Assembly: GCA_029068655.1 (NCBI GenBank)
Contig: JAIECF010000257.1
Coordinates: 1-58,759 of the forward strand
Reading direction: 5' to 3'
DNA from: Muribaculaceae bacterium
Lineage (GTDB): Bacteria; Bacteroidota; Bacteroidia; Bacteroidales; Muribaculaceae
Length of the DNA: 58,759 nucleotides
The translations under genes and the position numbers were made by a program. Positions 17,674-26,987 of this stretch are shown one piece after another (within the stretch, counting starts at the first letter, position 1; each line of letters opens with the position of its first letter). The notes below the pieces were generated by a model, which was not told the origin of the DNA, searched no databases, and saw only the letters and a program-made list of their open reading frames with translations.

Positions 17674-17705
17674 TTTGGTAATTCCATATTAATTCGTTAA
17701 CTTTG
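17674..17705 (+). promoter_or_regulatory. Consensus Bacteroidetes promoter of the DUF6377 regulator
   Basis: TTTG at 17674-17677, 20-bp spacer, TAACTTTG at 17698-17705. Transcription would start near 17711, giving a leader of about 40 nt before the ATG at 17751. Confidence 0.8.
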
Positions 17706-17750
17706 CTTTTAATAACAGTTGAGAAAATACTTACTGCCACCTGACTTATC

Positions 17751-19427
17751 ATGATTCCATACATACGACTACTTATCTGCATAATTGCCGTAGCCCTGAC
17801 CATAGCCACCGCTCAGGCCACAAGTCTGCACCCTGCTGTCAAAGCGAACCTCAAGGAGCTTATGAGACTTGATTCCTTGATTGAACGGCAAGCCGAACTG
17901 AGCGACAGGAAAGAAAAGGGAATTAAATCTCTCAGGGAAGCCTTGTCGCGTACAGGCAGTATAGACGAACAGATCAGGCTCTCAAATAAGCTATTTGAAG
18001 AATACCGTTATTACGACTCTGATTCCGCGCTTAAATACAGCCGTTTGATGTATGACCTCGCCCAACAGCTACAGCCGCGCAACGACTCACTATCGGTGAT
18101 CTTTTTAATAGATCAGGCCTATATGAACTCTATCCAGGGATTCCATGAAAAGGCCAAGAAACTGCTAGACAGAATTCCACCGGATATGATCAAGATCTCT
18201 GACATCGGCCTGAAGTATTATAAGGCAAGGGAATATGGAGCGTCCATGGAATTGGTATACGCCATCGACAATAAGGAAAATACCGACCACATCTGGAAAG
18301 ATCTCCTGCAGTATCGCGATTCACTCAAGATTCTGTCAAAAGACTTCCCCGATATGTATATCTGGATACCAATAGCCGAGAAGCTCGAAGGAAGCGATCC
18401 CCGGGAGGTCGATGCTAAAGCGTTGGAAAATCTGAGGCTATCGGTCGATACAGTATCGGATGTCGCCGATATAGATGCTCCAAACGCATATTGGCTTGCA
18501 AGATACTATAATACCATTGGCGACAGCATCAGGATGATACATTACCTGACCATAGCCTCACAGGCCAAGATACTGAACCTATATAGGGAAAATCCCGCTA
18601 TGCCCGAACTTGCAGGTCATCTCTTCGACTACGGAGATCTCGATCGGGCCTACAATTATATAATGTATAGCGGACAGCAGATAAATGCATATAAGAATCG
18701 TAACCGAATAGTACTGAACACATCCATCATTTCGGAAGTGAAGGACGCATATAGTGCCAAACTGAAGGAACGCGACCGCATGCTATGCCTCTATATGTTC
18801 GGGCTGATTGTTTTCGCTATTCTTCTCGTGATCTTCATTCTGGCGCTTATCAACCGAAACAAAAAGCTCCATAGGACTCAAAGACAACTGTCAGAAACCA
18901 ATTCCGAACTTGTCGATGCATTGGGCCAGCGTGACGAAGCAATCGATTCCCTCAAGACCGCTAATGACAAACTTGAAAGACTCAACAGGATGAAGCATGA
19001 CGTCATAGCCCTTGCCTTCCACCTTGCCGCAATACAGATAGGCCGTCTTGATGAATTCAGGAAAAAACTCCTCAGAAAATACAAAGCCAATCAATTTGCA
19101 CAATTGGGCACTTACCTCAACGATGACGAGATCATCAAGGAATATTACACCGACCTGAACAATGCTTTCGATAAGACGGTCATTTCAACATTCCCGGAAT
19201 TTATCGAGGATTATAACAACACATGTGGAGAGACAGCCAAAGTCGACCGAGACGAGATCTTAAAGTCTCAGACCCTTAATGTCCGCTTGAGGATATATGC
19301 TCTCCGCCGACTGGGAATAGAGAAGAGCGCCGACCTCGCGCAGATACTCAACGTATCGATCAGAACTGTCTACAACAATAGGTCGACCGACCCGAAAAGC
19401 GCGTCAACGGAGCCTAAAAACACTTAA
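17751..19427 (+). CDS. Membrane-anchored TPR/DUF6377 transcriptional regulator
   Basis: A 558-residue protein with a signal peptide or membrane anchor (about 1-22) and a periplasmic alpha-helical, TPR-like sensor region (about 30-340). A transmembrane helix follows at about 346-366 (LYMFGLIVFAILLVIFIL), then a coiled coil (about 370-420). The C-terminal DUF6377-like domain (FAQLGTYLNDDEIIKEYY; AFDKTVISTFPEFIEDYN) ends in a short HTH (SADLAQILNVSIRTVYNNRS). Proteins of this kind sit beside Bacteroidetes polysaccharide loci and control their susC/D genes. It is directly upstream of SusC/SusD and divergent from the GH3/esterase operon, so it is likely the local regulator. DNA binding by the short HTH is inferred. 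Confidence 0.88.
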   Translation: MIPYIRLLICIIAVALTIATAQATSLHPAVKANLKELMRLDSLIERQAELSDRKEKGIKSLREALSRTGSIDEQIRLSNKLFEEYRYYDSDSALKYSRLMYDLAQQLQPRNDSLSVIFLIDQAYMNSIQGFHEKAKKLLDRIPPDMIKISDIGLKYYKAREYGASMELVYAIDNKENTDHIWKDLLQYRDSLKILSKDFPDMYIWIPIAEKLEGSDPREVDAKALENLRLSVDTVSDVADIDAPNAYWLARYYNTIGDSIRMIHYLTIASQAKILNLYRENPAMPELAGHLFDYGDLDRAYNYIMYSGQQINAYKNRNRIVLNTSIISEVKDAYSAKLKERDRMLCLYMFGLIVFAILLVIFILALINRNKKLHRTQRQLSETNSELVDALGQRDEAIDSLKTANDKLERLNRMKHDVIALAFHLAAIQIGRLDEFRKKLLRKYKANQFAQLGTYLNDDEIIKEYYTDLNNAFDKTVISTFPEFIEDYNNTCGETAKVDRDEILKSQTLNVRLRIYALRRLGIEKSADLAQILNVSIRTVYNNRSTDPKSASTEPKNT

Positions 19428-19453
19428 AAATCATTAAACATCCAATGAGTGCT

Positions 19454-19492
19454 TCGCATGGGGAATTTACTCTCCCATGCGATTATTTTTTA
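19454..19492 (+). terminator. Hairpin terminator after the DUF6377 regulator
   Basis: TCGCATGGG (19454-19462) pairs with CCCATGCGA (19474-19482), followed by TTATTTTTTA. Confidence 0.85.
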
Positions 19493-19563
19493 TATATCAA
19501 CAATTTATCTTTGCATCTTTTACTTAACCCTTACCTGTGGCTATCGTTAAATTAAATATTTAT

Positions 19564-19571
19564 TAACTTTG
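19564..19571 (+). promoter_or_regulatory. -7 box upstream of the SusC/SusD pair
   Basis: TAACTTTG matches TAnnTTTG 42 bp before the susC-like start. The expected -33 position lacks a clear TTTG (TGTGG instead), which fits a promoter that needs an activator such as the adjacent DUF6377 protein. Confidence 0.5.
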
Positions 19572-19612
19572 CGCAGGAAAACTCAATTCACAAACTTAAA
19601 ATCAAATCACTT

Positions 19613-22600
19613 ATGGATCGAACCCAACATCAGTTTATCTGGAAGAAGATCGTAATGGTTGTTCTTCTCCTCTTTGTTGGTCTTACCGTAAAGGCCCAGG
19701 ATGTGACGACCAGAGGAACGGTTGTCGATACCGACGGCGAACCTCTCATCGGGGTCACGGTAATGGCTCAAGGCTCAGCCAAAGGCACTACCACTGATCT
19801 TGAAGGCAGGTATTCAATCACCGTCAACCAGAATACTACTCTTGTATTCTCTTATGTTGGCATGGTAAGCCAGGCTTATAAAGCAGTAAACGGTACACTT
19901 GACGTAACACTCAAGAGTGAGGCCACATCGCTCGACGAGATGGTGGTGGTAGGTTACGGCGTGCAGCGCAAGAGCGATGTCACCGGAGCTATCTCCAAGA
20001 TCGACGGATCCTCTCTCGAGAACCTTACAATCAACAACCCCACTGCGGCTCTTGCCGGCAAAACCTCCGGTGTCCAGGTGGTGAGCACCTCAGGAGCTCC
20101 CGGTTCTAGCCCTACAATCCGTGTGCGTGGATATTCATCCAATGCCGATATGGCTCCTCTCTATGTTGTGGACGGTATCCGTCTGAGCAACATTTCTGGT
20201 ATTGATCCGAGCCAGATTGAATCCATTGAGGTCCTCAAGGACGGTGCTTCAGCAGCCATTTACGGTGCACAGGCCGGTAACGGCGTAGTCCTTATCACCA
20301 CCAGAAGCGGAAAGGGAAAACAGGGATCCATACGCTACGATTTTCAATATGTGAATGAATCCATAGGTCACCGCCCGACGATGCTGAACGCCAAGGAATA
20401 TACCGAATATATGGTTGAGGCCGGGGTGTTCGGTGAAGGTGTCTTCTCAGAACTCGGCTGGAACGGCAAGACCGATACAGATTGGTTTGACGTGGCATTC
20501 GGAAAGGGCGAGCAGTACAAGCATACTGTCACTTTCGAAGGCTCCAACGACAAAGGCTCACTCTTCGCCTCGATCGGTTATCTTACCAACGACGGACCGG
20601 TGAGAGGCAACCACGACACCTACAACCGTCTCTCAGGCAATATCAACGCAGACTATCAGATCAAGCCTTGGTTCAAGATAGGGGTGACCAATATAGCTGA
20701 AAGATGGCGTACAGAAAGCGTATCAGCATCGGATCAATGGGGAGCGATGCTGACGTCGGTCTACGCCCTCGACCCACTGACACCGGATGTAGTATCCCCC
20801 TCCGAACTAAGCCGCTATGATCTCATGCTGGCTCACAAAGACGAGCTTCTGACAAACGCCAACGGAGACTATTACGGTTTGTCGCCTTTCTATACAGGCG
20901 AGCAGGTGCATCCCATGATCATGCGTGACCGCGCTACCAATAAGTCTTACGGTTTCAACGTGACAGGCTCCGCCTACGCTCTCTTCAATCCGTGGAAACC
21001 CCTTACACTTACATCCCGCTTTGGCTATCGCCTCTCTTCTTCCCACAACTCGCATTATGAGGTGCCCTATTACGCATCGGTTCAGGCGAATTCTCCGAAT
21101 CTGAGCCTTAACGCCCAAAACTCAACGGGCATATACTATCAGTGGGAAAACTTCGTCAACTACAATCAGACATTCAATCAGGTTCACGCAGTCTCAGCTA
21201 TGGCCGGTATATCTTTCCAGAAAGATTCCAGCTCCTACACTTATGGCGCAGCCAACCAGAAAGATGGTGTTCCGGCAATTCCGGTAAACAATCCTCTGCT
21301 CTGGGGATACCTCAGCTATGCGAATGCAGGTGCCGACAAAGGAATCGGCGGACTGGAGTCTGAATCCACAGTCTACTCTTGGTTCGCACGCGCCGGATAC
21401 ACTTACGACAACAAGTATATGGTGCAGGCTTCTGTACGTGGTGATGCCTACGACAATTCAAAGCTCCCCGTCACCAACCGCTGGGGCTACTTCCCTTCCG
21501 TCAGCCTCGGCTGGACTCTTTCCGAAGAGGATTTCATGGGTTGGAGCCGTCCCGCTCTCGACTTCTTCAAGCTCAGATACTCATGGGGTAAGAACGGTTC
21601 GGTCGCTCCCCTCGGCGGCTTCTCATATGCATCGATCATCGGCCCCTTCAATACCGGCAACTATGGCTGGGGACAGTGGGGCAATGCTGTCTGGACATGG
21701 GATACTAACCAGTCTGGCAACTACAACTGGGTGAACGGCAACGGTCCGACAACCATGGGCAACATGGAACTCAGCTGGGAGACAATGACCCAGTGGGACC
21801 TCGGATTCGACGCCCGTTTCCTTGACAACCGACTGACTTTGGGATTCGACTACTTCCATAAGGTGACCGATGGTCTTCTCGTGAGCGGTGTCACTCCGAC
21901 CCTCTCCCTCGGTGGCGTGACATCTCCTATCAATGCCGGCGGTGTCCTTAACGAGGGTATCGAGATCGAACTTGGATGGCGCGACCACGTGGGCGACTTC
22001 TCCTACTCAATCAACACCAACTTCTCAACACTGCGCAATAAAGTCACTAAGCTCCATCCTACTGTGCCCATTATAAACGGAGCATCATTCTCCAATATCG
22101 TTGTCACTCGTTTTGAGGTCGGCGAAAAGGTATGGCACTATTACGGATATGACTATGCAGGTGTCGATGCAGATACCGGCAGAGCCCTCTACTGGGTGGA
22201 GCGCGACGGAAAGCGTGTCACTACCGACACTCCGGATGAGAACGACAAGACCAACATCGGCGATGCCATACCGGATTTCACCCTCGGCGTAAATATCAAC
22301 CTCGCTTATAAGGGATTCGATTTCATCGCCACAGGATCCGGACAGTTCGGCAGCGATATCTATATGTGTCTGCAGCGTCAGGACCGCCTTTCCTCCAATC
22401 GTTTCAAGGATGTGTTCTATACTGACAGATGGACAGCATCCAACCATAACGGAACGATTCCGGCAGCTTCTCAGATCAACGTAGGTACGGATGCAGAGCG
22501 CTATCTTTTCTCTTCCGCGCAGGTCTTCAACGGCAACTTCTTCAAGATCCGTCAGATCCAGCTTGGATATACAATCCCGAAGAGCATCACGCGAAAGTTC

Positions 22601-22771
22601 TTCGTAGACAACTTCCGTGCATATGTATCCCTCGACGACTTCTTCACCATCACCAACTATCCCGGACTCGACCCGGAAATCAGTGCCGGCACAGGCTCAA
22701 GCCAGGGTCTGGACATGGGTGGATATCCTGTCACCAAGAAGTTTAGCGTCGGTTTCAACATCACTTTCTAA
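19613..22771 (+). CDS. SusC/RagA-like TonB-dependent outer-membrane transporter
   Basis: A 1052-residue protein with signal peptide (about 1-28) and a carboxypeptidase-regulatory-like domain (about 32-105, TRGTVVDTDGEPLIGVTVMA). The plug domain (about 115-230) has the SusC signature LYVVDGIRLSNISGIDPSQ and IEVLKDGASAAIYGAQAGNG. The beta-barrel ends KKFSVGFNITF. It has no STN domain, so unlike the receptor at 3508-7047 it should not signal through FecR. It imports oligosaccharides with the SusD partner encoded 21 bp downstream. GH97, GH3 and CE1 genes nearby indicate a glycan substrate. Confidence 0.96.
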   Translation: MDRTQHQFIWKKIVMVVLLLFVGLTVKAQDVTTRGTVVDTDGEPLIGVTVMAQGSAKGTTTDLEGRYSITVNQNTTLVFSYVGMVSQAYKAVNGTLDVTLKSEATSLDEMVVVGYGVQRKSDVTGAISKIDGSSLENLTINNPTAALAGKTSGVQVVSTSGAPGSSPTIRVRGYSSNADMAPLYVVDGIRLSNISGIDPSQIESIEVLKDGASAAIYGAQAGNGVVLITTRSGKGKQGSIRYDFQYVNESIGHRPTMLNAKEYTEYMVEAGVFGEGVFSELGWNGKTDTDWFDVAFGKGEQYKHTVTFEGSNDKGSLFASIGYLTNDGPVRGNHDTYNRLSGNINADYQIKPWFKIGVTNIAERWRTESVSASDQWGAMLTSVYALDPLTPDVVSPSELSRYDLMLAHKDELLTNANGDYYGLSPFYTGEQVHPMIMRDRATNKSYGFNVTGSAYALFNPWKPLTLTSRFGYRLSSSHNSHYEVPYYASVQANSPNLSLNAQNSTGIYYQWENFVNYNQTFNQVHAVSAMAGISFQKDSSSYTYGAANQKDGVPAIPVNNPLLWGYLSYANAGADKGIGGLESESTVYSWFARAGYTYDNKYMVQASVRGDAYDNSKLPVTNRWGYFPSVSLGWTLSEEDFMGWSRPALDFFKLRYSWGKNGSVAPLGGFSYASIIGPFNTGNYGWGQWGNAVWTWDTNQSGNYNWVNGNGPTTMGNMELSWETMTQWDLGFDARFLDNRLTLGFDYFHKVTDGLLVSGVTPTLSLGGVTSPINAGGVLNEGIEIELGWRDHVGDFSYSINTNFSTLRNKVTKLHPTVPIINGASFSNIVVTRFEVGEKVWHYYGYDYAGVDADTGRALYWVERDGKRVTTDTPDENDKTNIGDAIPDFTLGVNINLAYKGFDFIATGSGQFGSDIYMCLQRQDRLSSNRFKDVFYTDRWTASNHNGTIPAASQINVGTDAERYLFSSAQVFNGNFFKIRQIQLGYTIPKSITRKFFVDNFRAYVSLDDFFTITNYPGLDPEISAGTGSSQGLDMGGYPVTKKFSVGFNITF

Positions 22772-22792
22772 CCTTTCGTAACATAAACTGCA

Positions 22793-24406
22793 ATGATGAG
22801 AAAATCAATATATTCCTTACTAGCCATCGCGGGCCTAGGCCTCGGCGCGGTAAGCTGCACAAGCGAGCTTGATATTCCTCAGAAGGGTGTGTATCCTACC
22901 GATACATATTATTCCACAGACGAGGAAGCTGCCACTGCCCTCGCTCTCTCGATGTCGTATATCAACAACATGGCATTTGAGATAATACAGTCTCTCAACT
23001 GCCTCAGCGATGATGTCTGGCCCGGAGGCGCCAACGCAGGCGACCAGCCCGGTCTGCACCAGTTTTCTGGATTCTATATCTCTACAGAGAACGACAAGGT
23101 GCTCAACATCTATTCCTTCTCCTATCGCCTTATATACTTCTCTAATGTGCTCATCGAAGCACTGGAAAACAAGGCAGATGCTACTCCTTTCATGAAGCAA
23201 TGTGTAGCAGAAGCATACTTCCTACGTGGATGGGCTGAGTTCTACCTCGGCGTGTTCTGGGGAAATCCACCCATCGTAGACCACGTGCTCCAGCCTTCGG
23301 AATACAACGACGTCAAGAATTCCGAATACGGCGAGATGCTTGAGCAGGCTGCGAACGACTTCCGTCACGCCATCGACATGGGCTCACTTCCCCAGAAAGC
23401 TGCTTTGGGCGACAAGACCAATCTCGCTCACTGCACTCTGGCAGCCGCTCAGGGATATCTCGGCAAGGTCTATCTGTTCCAGAAGAAGTATAAAGAAGCG
23501 GCCCAGGAGCTCGAGAAGATCATCTCAAGCGGCAAGTACGCTCTCTATGACGGCGAATACGAGAATATCATAAAGGCTCCATCCAACTGGAGCGATGAAG
23601 GTATCTTCGAGATAAACTGTCCGCCGGGACAGACCGACGCAACAGCTCCCCAGCTTATGAGCTATGTATATCAGTATGCCGGCTGGCGTGAGGATAACTT
23701 CGATTTCACCGGTCTCAAGCCTGAATTCGGAAACTTCAACACCACTGGCTATGGCTTCTTCAATCCACAGGATGCTCTAGCCAATGCTCTCATAAAGAGC
23801 GACGGAGCCGACGGCTACCGCACTACTTCCGTTGTAAAGGATCAGAACTACGTGCAAAACGTAATGGGAATCGCTAAGAAACCGAACTCACCAGCCCACG
23901 GACATGGCCTCTACTGCGGATGGAAAAACCGATATGAATGGAGCGACGTTTCCATGAACTGGGGCGGATGGTCGCCCTTCCCAGCAACCAACTTCCGCTA
24001 TATGCGTTACGCCGAGGTGCTTCTGAGCGCAGCGGAAGCGTATTTCCAGGATGGCAATCAGAACAAGGCTCTCGAGTATGTAAATATCATACGCAACCGT
24101 GCTAAAGCTACTCCCTACACATCGATTGATCTCGACAAGATCAAGCTCGAACGTCAGGTAGAGCTTTGTATGGAGGGACAGCGCTTTATGGACCTCGTTC
24201 GTTGGGGCGACGCTGAAAAGGTACTTGGCAAGCAAGGTCAGAATATCGAGAAACTGGATATTGACGCTCAGGGGAACTGGATTCTCGTACACGACGATGC
24301 TTCCAACCCAAGCTATGGTTTCAAGGCTGGCAGGAACGAACTTCTCCCCTATCCCCAGAGGGAAATCGACCAGAACAAGAACATCGTTCAGAATCCAGGA
24401 TACTGA
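22793..24406 (+). CDS. SusD/RagB-like surface glycan-binding lipoprotein
   Basis: A 537-residue SusD-family lipoprotein (signal peptide ending GAVSC, Cys22). It has the family N-terminus (ELDIPQKGVYPTDTYYSTDE), the helical TPR core (VAEAYFLRGWAEFYLGVFWG), the closing block FRYMRYAEVLLSAAEAYFQD then RQVELCMEGQRFMDLVRWG, and the terminal LLPYPQREIDQN and NIVQNPGY. It forms the outer-membrane complex with the upstream SusC. Many exposed Trp/Tyr residues in the middle (for example WSDVSMNWGGWSPF) fit carbohydrate binding. It is the last gene before a strong terminator. Confidence 0.96.
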   Translation: MMRKSIYSLLAIAGLGLGAVSCTSELDIPQKGVYPTDTYYSTDEEAATALALSMSYINNMAFEIIQSLNCLSDDVWPGGANAGDQPGLHQFSGFYISTENDKVLNIYSFSYRLIYFSNVLIEALENKADATPFMKQCVAEAYFLRGWAEFYLGVFWGNPPIVDHVLQPSEYNDVKNSEYGEMLEQAANDFRHAIDMGSLPQKAALGDKTNLAHCTLAAAQGYLGKVYLFQKKYKEAAQELEKIISSGKYALYDGEYENIIKAPSNWSDEGIFEINCPPGQTDATAPQLMSYVYQYAGWREDNFDFTGLKPEFGNFNTTGYGFFNPQDALANALIKSDGADGYRTTSVVKDQNYVQNVMGIAKKPNSPAHGHGLYCGWKNRYEWSDVSMNWGGWSPFPATNFRYMRYAEVLLSAAEAYFQDGNQNKALEYVNIIRNRAKATPYTSIDLDKIKLERQVELCMEGQRFMDLVRWGDAEKVLGKQGQNIEKLDIDAQGNWILVHDDASNPSYGFKAGRNELLPYPQREIDQNKNIVQNPGY

Positions 24407-24461
24407 TAATATCAGACTTCAAGTTATATCCTATATAATATAAGTAATTAATGTTCCACTC

Positions 24462-24500
24462 ACCCCGGAAGTCCCACTAACACTTCCGGGGTATTTTTTA
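24462..24500 (+). terminator. Hairpin terminator after SusC/SusD
   Basis: A perfect 11-bp stem (24462-24472 with 24482-24492, 9-nt loop) followed by ATTTTTTATTTATT. Confidence 0.9.
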
Positions 24501-24512
24501 TTTATTCAGATA

Positions 24513-24542
24513 AAAAAACGGCCTACGTTCACACGCAAGCCG
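24513..24542 (-). terminator. Hairpin terminator after the GH97 gene
   Basis: Minus strand: a 10-bp stem with two G-U pairs (24533-24542 with 24519-24528, 4-nt loop), followed by a T7 run (plus-strand A-run 24512-24518). It abuts the converging SusD terminator. Confidence 0.8.
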
Positions 24543-24581
24543 AAATCACGTCTGTAGTACACCTAAAATTTTATATCGAAC

Positions 24582-26684
24582 CTAATTTTTCTTTGTGATC
24601 CTGATGGCCGCGCCCCCTCCGGGGGCGAGAGGCTGCTGTAGCTTCTGACCAGGCTTTACCTGTACTTTACGGATTCTGTAGGCCTGCGGATTCTCCTTCC
24701 AGTGGGCATCCGGAGCGTCCTCATATATTGTAGCCTCATACGTTCCTCCTTTCGGCAGGAACCCGAGGTCTATGACAGCGATGCGGGCATTATCGTCTGT
24801 GATAGCACCGACATACCAGTCGTCTGAATTCTTATCCAGACGGGCTACCGTTATATACTGATTAGGCTCCGCCTCAAGATAGCGGGAATCCGCCCAATCT
24901 ACAGGTACATCCTTGATAAACTGAAAGGCATCGGGAAAACGTTCGTAATTTTCCGGAAGGTCGCAAGCCATCTGCAGAGGCGACGGCATGGTCAGATACA
25001 ATGCGAGCTGGCGTGCGATCGTAGTTCCGGCCTGCGAGTCCTTTCCCTCGCCGTAGTAACTCAGACGGGGCTCAAACAGACCAGGAGTATAGTCCATGGG
25101 GCCTCCCTTCAGTCGGGTGAACGGCAGCATACATGTGTGCGACGGAGGATTGCCGCCAAAAGACTCGAACTCTCCGCCTCTCGCCGACTCCTGGGCAAGC
25201 CAGTTCGGGTAAGTGCGGCAAAGACCCGTTGGACGGGGAGCCTCATGGCTGTCGACCATTATCTGATAGTCCGCCGCGCGCTCTATGACGTGGCGCACGT
25301 GATCTACCATCCACTGCGAAGTATGATGTTCCGAACGTGGGATGATGGCTCCCACATATCCTGTCTTGACGGCGTCGTAGTTGTTGTCTTTCATGAACTG
25401 AAAGGCTCGGTCGAGCTGAAGCTCATAGTCAGCGGCATTTGCGGCTGTCTCGTGATGCATGATCAGTTTCACGCCTTTCTCCTTCGCATAGTCGCGCAGG
25501 GAAGGAAGATCAAAGTCCGGATATGGTTTGTCGAAGAGAAACTGACGGTTTTTCCGGTAGCTGGCCCAGTCTTCCCAGCCTTCATTCCAACCTTCCACGA
25601 GCACTCCGTCTATGCCGTGCTTAGCTGCGAAATCAATGTATTTCTTAACGTTTTCGGTATTGGCCGGATGTCTTCCGTTAGGTTTTAACTGCGAATAATC
25701 GGTCACTCCCGGCTTCGCGAGATATTCGTCTGAATAGGCCCATGTCTTTTCATTGCCCGTAAACATCTCCCACCATACTCCAATGAACTTCATCGGCTTG
25801 ATCCATGAGGTATCCTCAATAGCACAGGGCTCGTTAAGGTTGAGCACGAGCTGCGAGGCAAGGATGTCGCGGGCGTCATCGCTGACTATCATCGTGCGCC
25901 AGGGGGTATTGAAAGGCATCTGTAGATAGGCGCTGACACCGAGTCTGTCCGGCACAAGGTGGCTCTTCATCGAGTATGAGGCCGGATCCACATCGAGAAG
26001 CATGGCCGGGTATCCGTCAAGGGCTGCTTCATGCATGTTTACGTATACACCGTCGCCGGTCTTCAGAAGCATAGGGGTTTGTATCGTCACTCCTTCGACA
26101 CGCTGCGCCTCAGTATGCCGCCCGTACGATTTCAACGCTTCCGGAAGTTCCGAGAAGGTAGTTTCCGACCACAGATATTCGTCAGTATCATAGTCGCCGG
26201 GAATGCAGAAGAGCTTGTGGTCGCCCGCATAATTGAACTCTGTCATCTCTTCCATCAGGGTCAGATAGTTGGGCCCATCCTGCACAGGAAGTTCATAGCG
26301 GAAACCAAGACCGTCGTCGAAGAGGCGGAAGCGGACAGTCATTTTTCTCTGCGGATTGTCGGCTTTAAGATACACGGCCAGTTCACGGAAATGATCGCGC
26401 ACATCGGAGTATTCTCCCCATACCGGTTGCCAGCTGCGGTCTACAGTCACAGTATCAGTCCCGGTAATGGAGAATCCATCCGTCAACGCAAGTTCATCGG
26501 CTTTAAGTCCGAGACGGCTCTGCTTGACAAGAGGGTGTCCCTTATAGTCAAGCGAATAATATGGAATTCCTTTGGCGTCAACATCCACATTTAGGAGTAA
26601 TTCACCGTTAGGTGAGGTAATACCCACAGCCGCCATCTTCATGACGCCCGCAAGCATAAACATAGCTGTCAGTTTTCTTTTCAT
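24582..26684 (-). CDS. Glycoside hydrolase family 97, SusB-type inverting alpha-glucosidase
   Basis: A 700-residue exported enzyme (signal peptide about 1-19) with the GH97 N-terminal beta-sandwich, TIM barrel and C-terminal beta domain. Candidate catalytic residues are Glu412 (MHHET), Glu481 (DSHEAPRPTG) and Glu505 (SARGGEFESFGG). Their spacing of 69 and 24 residues is the same as Glu439, Glu508 and Glu532 of SusB from Bacteroides thetaiotaomicron, the inverting alpha-glucosidase. This argues against the retaining alpha-galactosidase branch, which uses an Asp nucleophile. It converges on SusC/SusD and would act on alpha-glucosidic oligosaccharides in the periplasm. A remnant of another glycosidase gene lies 13 bp upstream. 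Confidence 0.94.
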   Translation of the reverse strand: MKRKLTAMFMLAGVMKMAAVGITSPNGELLLNVDVDAKGIPYYSLDYKGHPLVKQSRLGLKADELALTDGFSITGTDTVTVDRSWQPVWGEYSDVRDHFRELAVYLKADNPQRKMTVRFRLFDDGLGFRYELPVQDGPNYLTLMEEMTEFNYAGDHKLFCIPGDYDTDEYLWSETTFSELPEALKSYGRHTEAQRVEGVTIQTPMLLKTGDGVYVNMHEAALDGYPAMLLDVDPASYSMKSHLVPDRLGVSAYLQMPFNTPWRTMIVSDDARDILASQLVLNLNEPCAIEDTSWIKPMKFIGVWWEMFTGNEKTWAYSDEYLAKPGVTDYSQLKPNGRHPANTENVKKYIDFAAKHGIDGVLVEGWNEGWEDWASYRKNRQFLFDKPYPDFDLPSLRDYAKEKGVKLIMHHETAANAADYELQLDRAFQFMKDNNYDAVKTGYVGAIIPRSEHHTSQWMVDHVRHVIERAADYQIMVDSHEAPRPTGLCRTYPNWLAQESARGGEFESFGGNPPSHTCMLPFTRLKGGPMDYTPGLFEPRLSYYGEGKDSQAGTTIARQLALYLTMPSPLQMACDLPENYERFPDAFQFIKDVPVDWADSRYLEAEPNQYITVARLDKNSDDWYVGAITDDNARIAVIDLGFLPKGGTYEATIYEDAPDAHWKENPQAYRIRKVQVKPGQKLQQPLAPGGGAAIRITKKN

Positions 26685-26697
26685 TTTCTTTACTCTT

Positions 26698-26958
26698 TCA
26701 GCTCATCATGATGGTATATGCGCATGGACCTAATTCAATCTCATACGAAATATTAACGGATGAACCGTCAAGAATATTCTTCATCGCCGACCCTGCAAGG
26801 ACAATTGGAGTCCTTACCTTTTGTGTGGTTCCCGTCGTATTTACAGCCACCAGAAATGTCTGGCCGTGAATGCTGCGTGTAAAGCATATCACTCTCATCG
26901 CGCAGCTTCTTGCCGTAGTAGAGCGAAAGATCGTGAACAGATTGACGATGAAAAGCGT
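26698..26958 (-). pseudogene. Decayed C-terminal fragment of a glycoside hydrolase (GH13-like)
   Basis: The main piece (66 codons, 26698-26898) reads CFTRSIHGQTFLVAVNTTG to ELGPCAYTIMMS, which resembles the C-terminal beta-domain of GH13 alpha-amylase/neopullulanase enzymes. Just upstream, in another frame, HDLSLYYGKKLRDE resembles the segment that normally precedes that domain. The frame break is near 26900, and a stop codon precedes the second piece near 26960. No catalytic barrel remains. It directly precedes the GH97 gene on the same strand, so the locus probably once had a GH13-GH97 pair. The family call is tentative; degeneration is clear from the broken frame and missing 5' part. Confidence 0.55.
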
Positions 26959-26987
26959 TTTAAGACAAACTTTAATTGATTTATACT

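Noticed and set aside
24582..26684. Retaining alpha-galactosidase branch of GH97
   Set aside because: The spacing of Glu412, Glu481 and Glu505 and the HHET motif match the inverting SusB branch.
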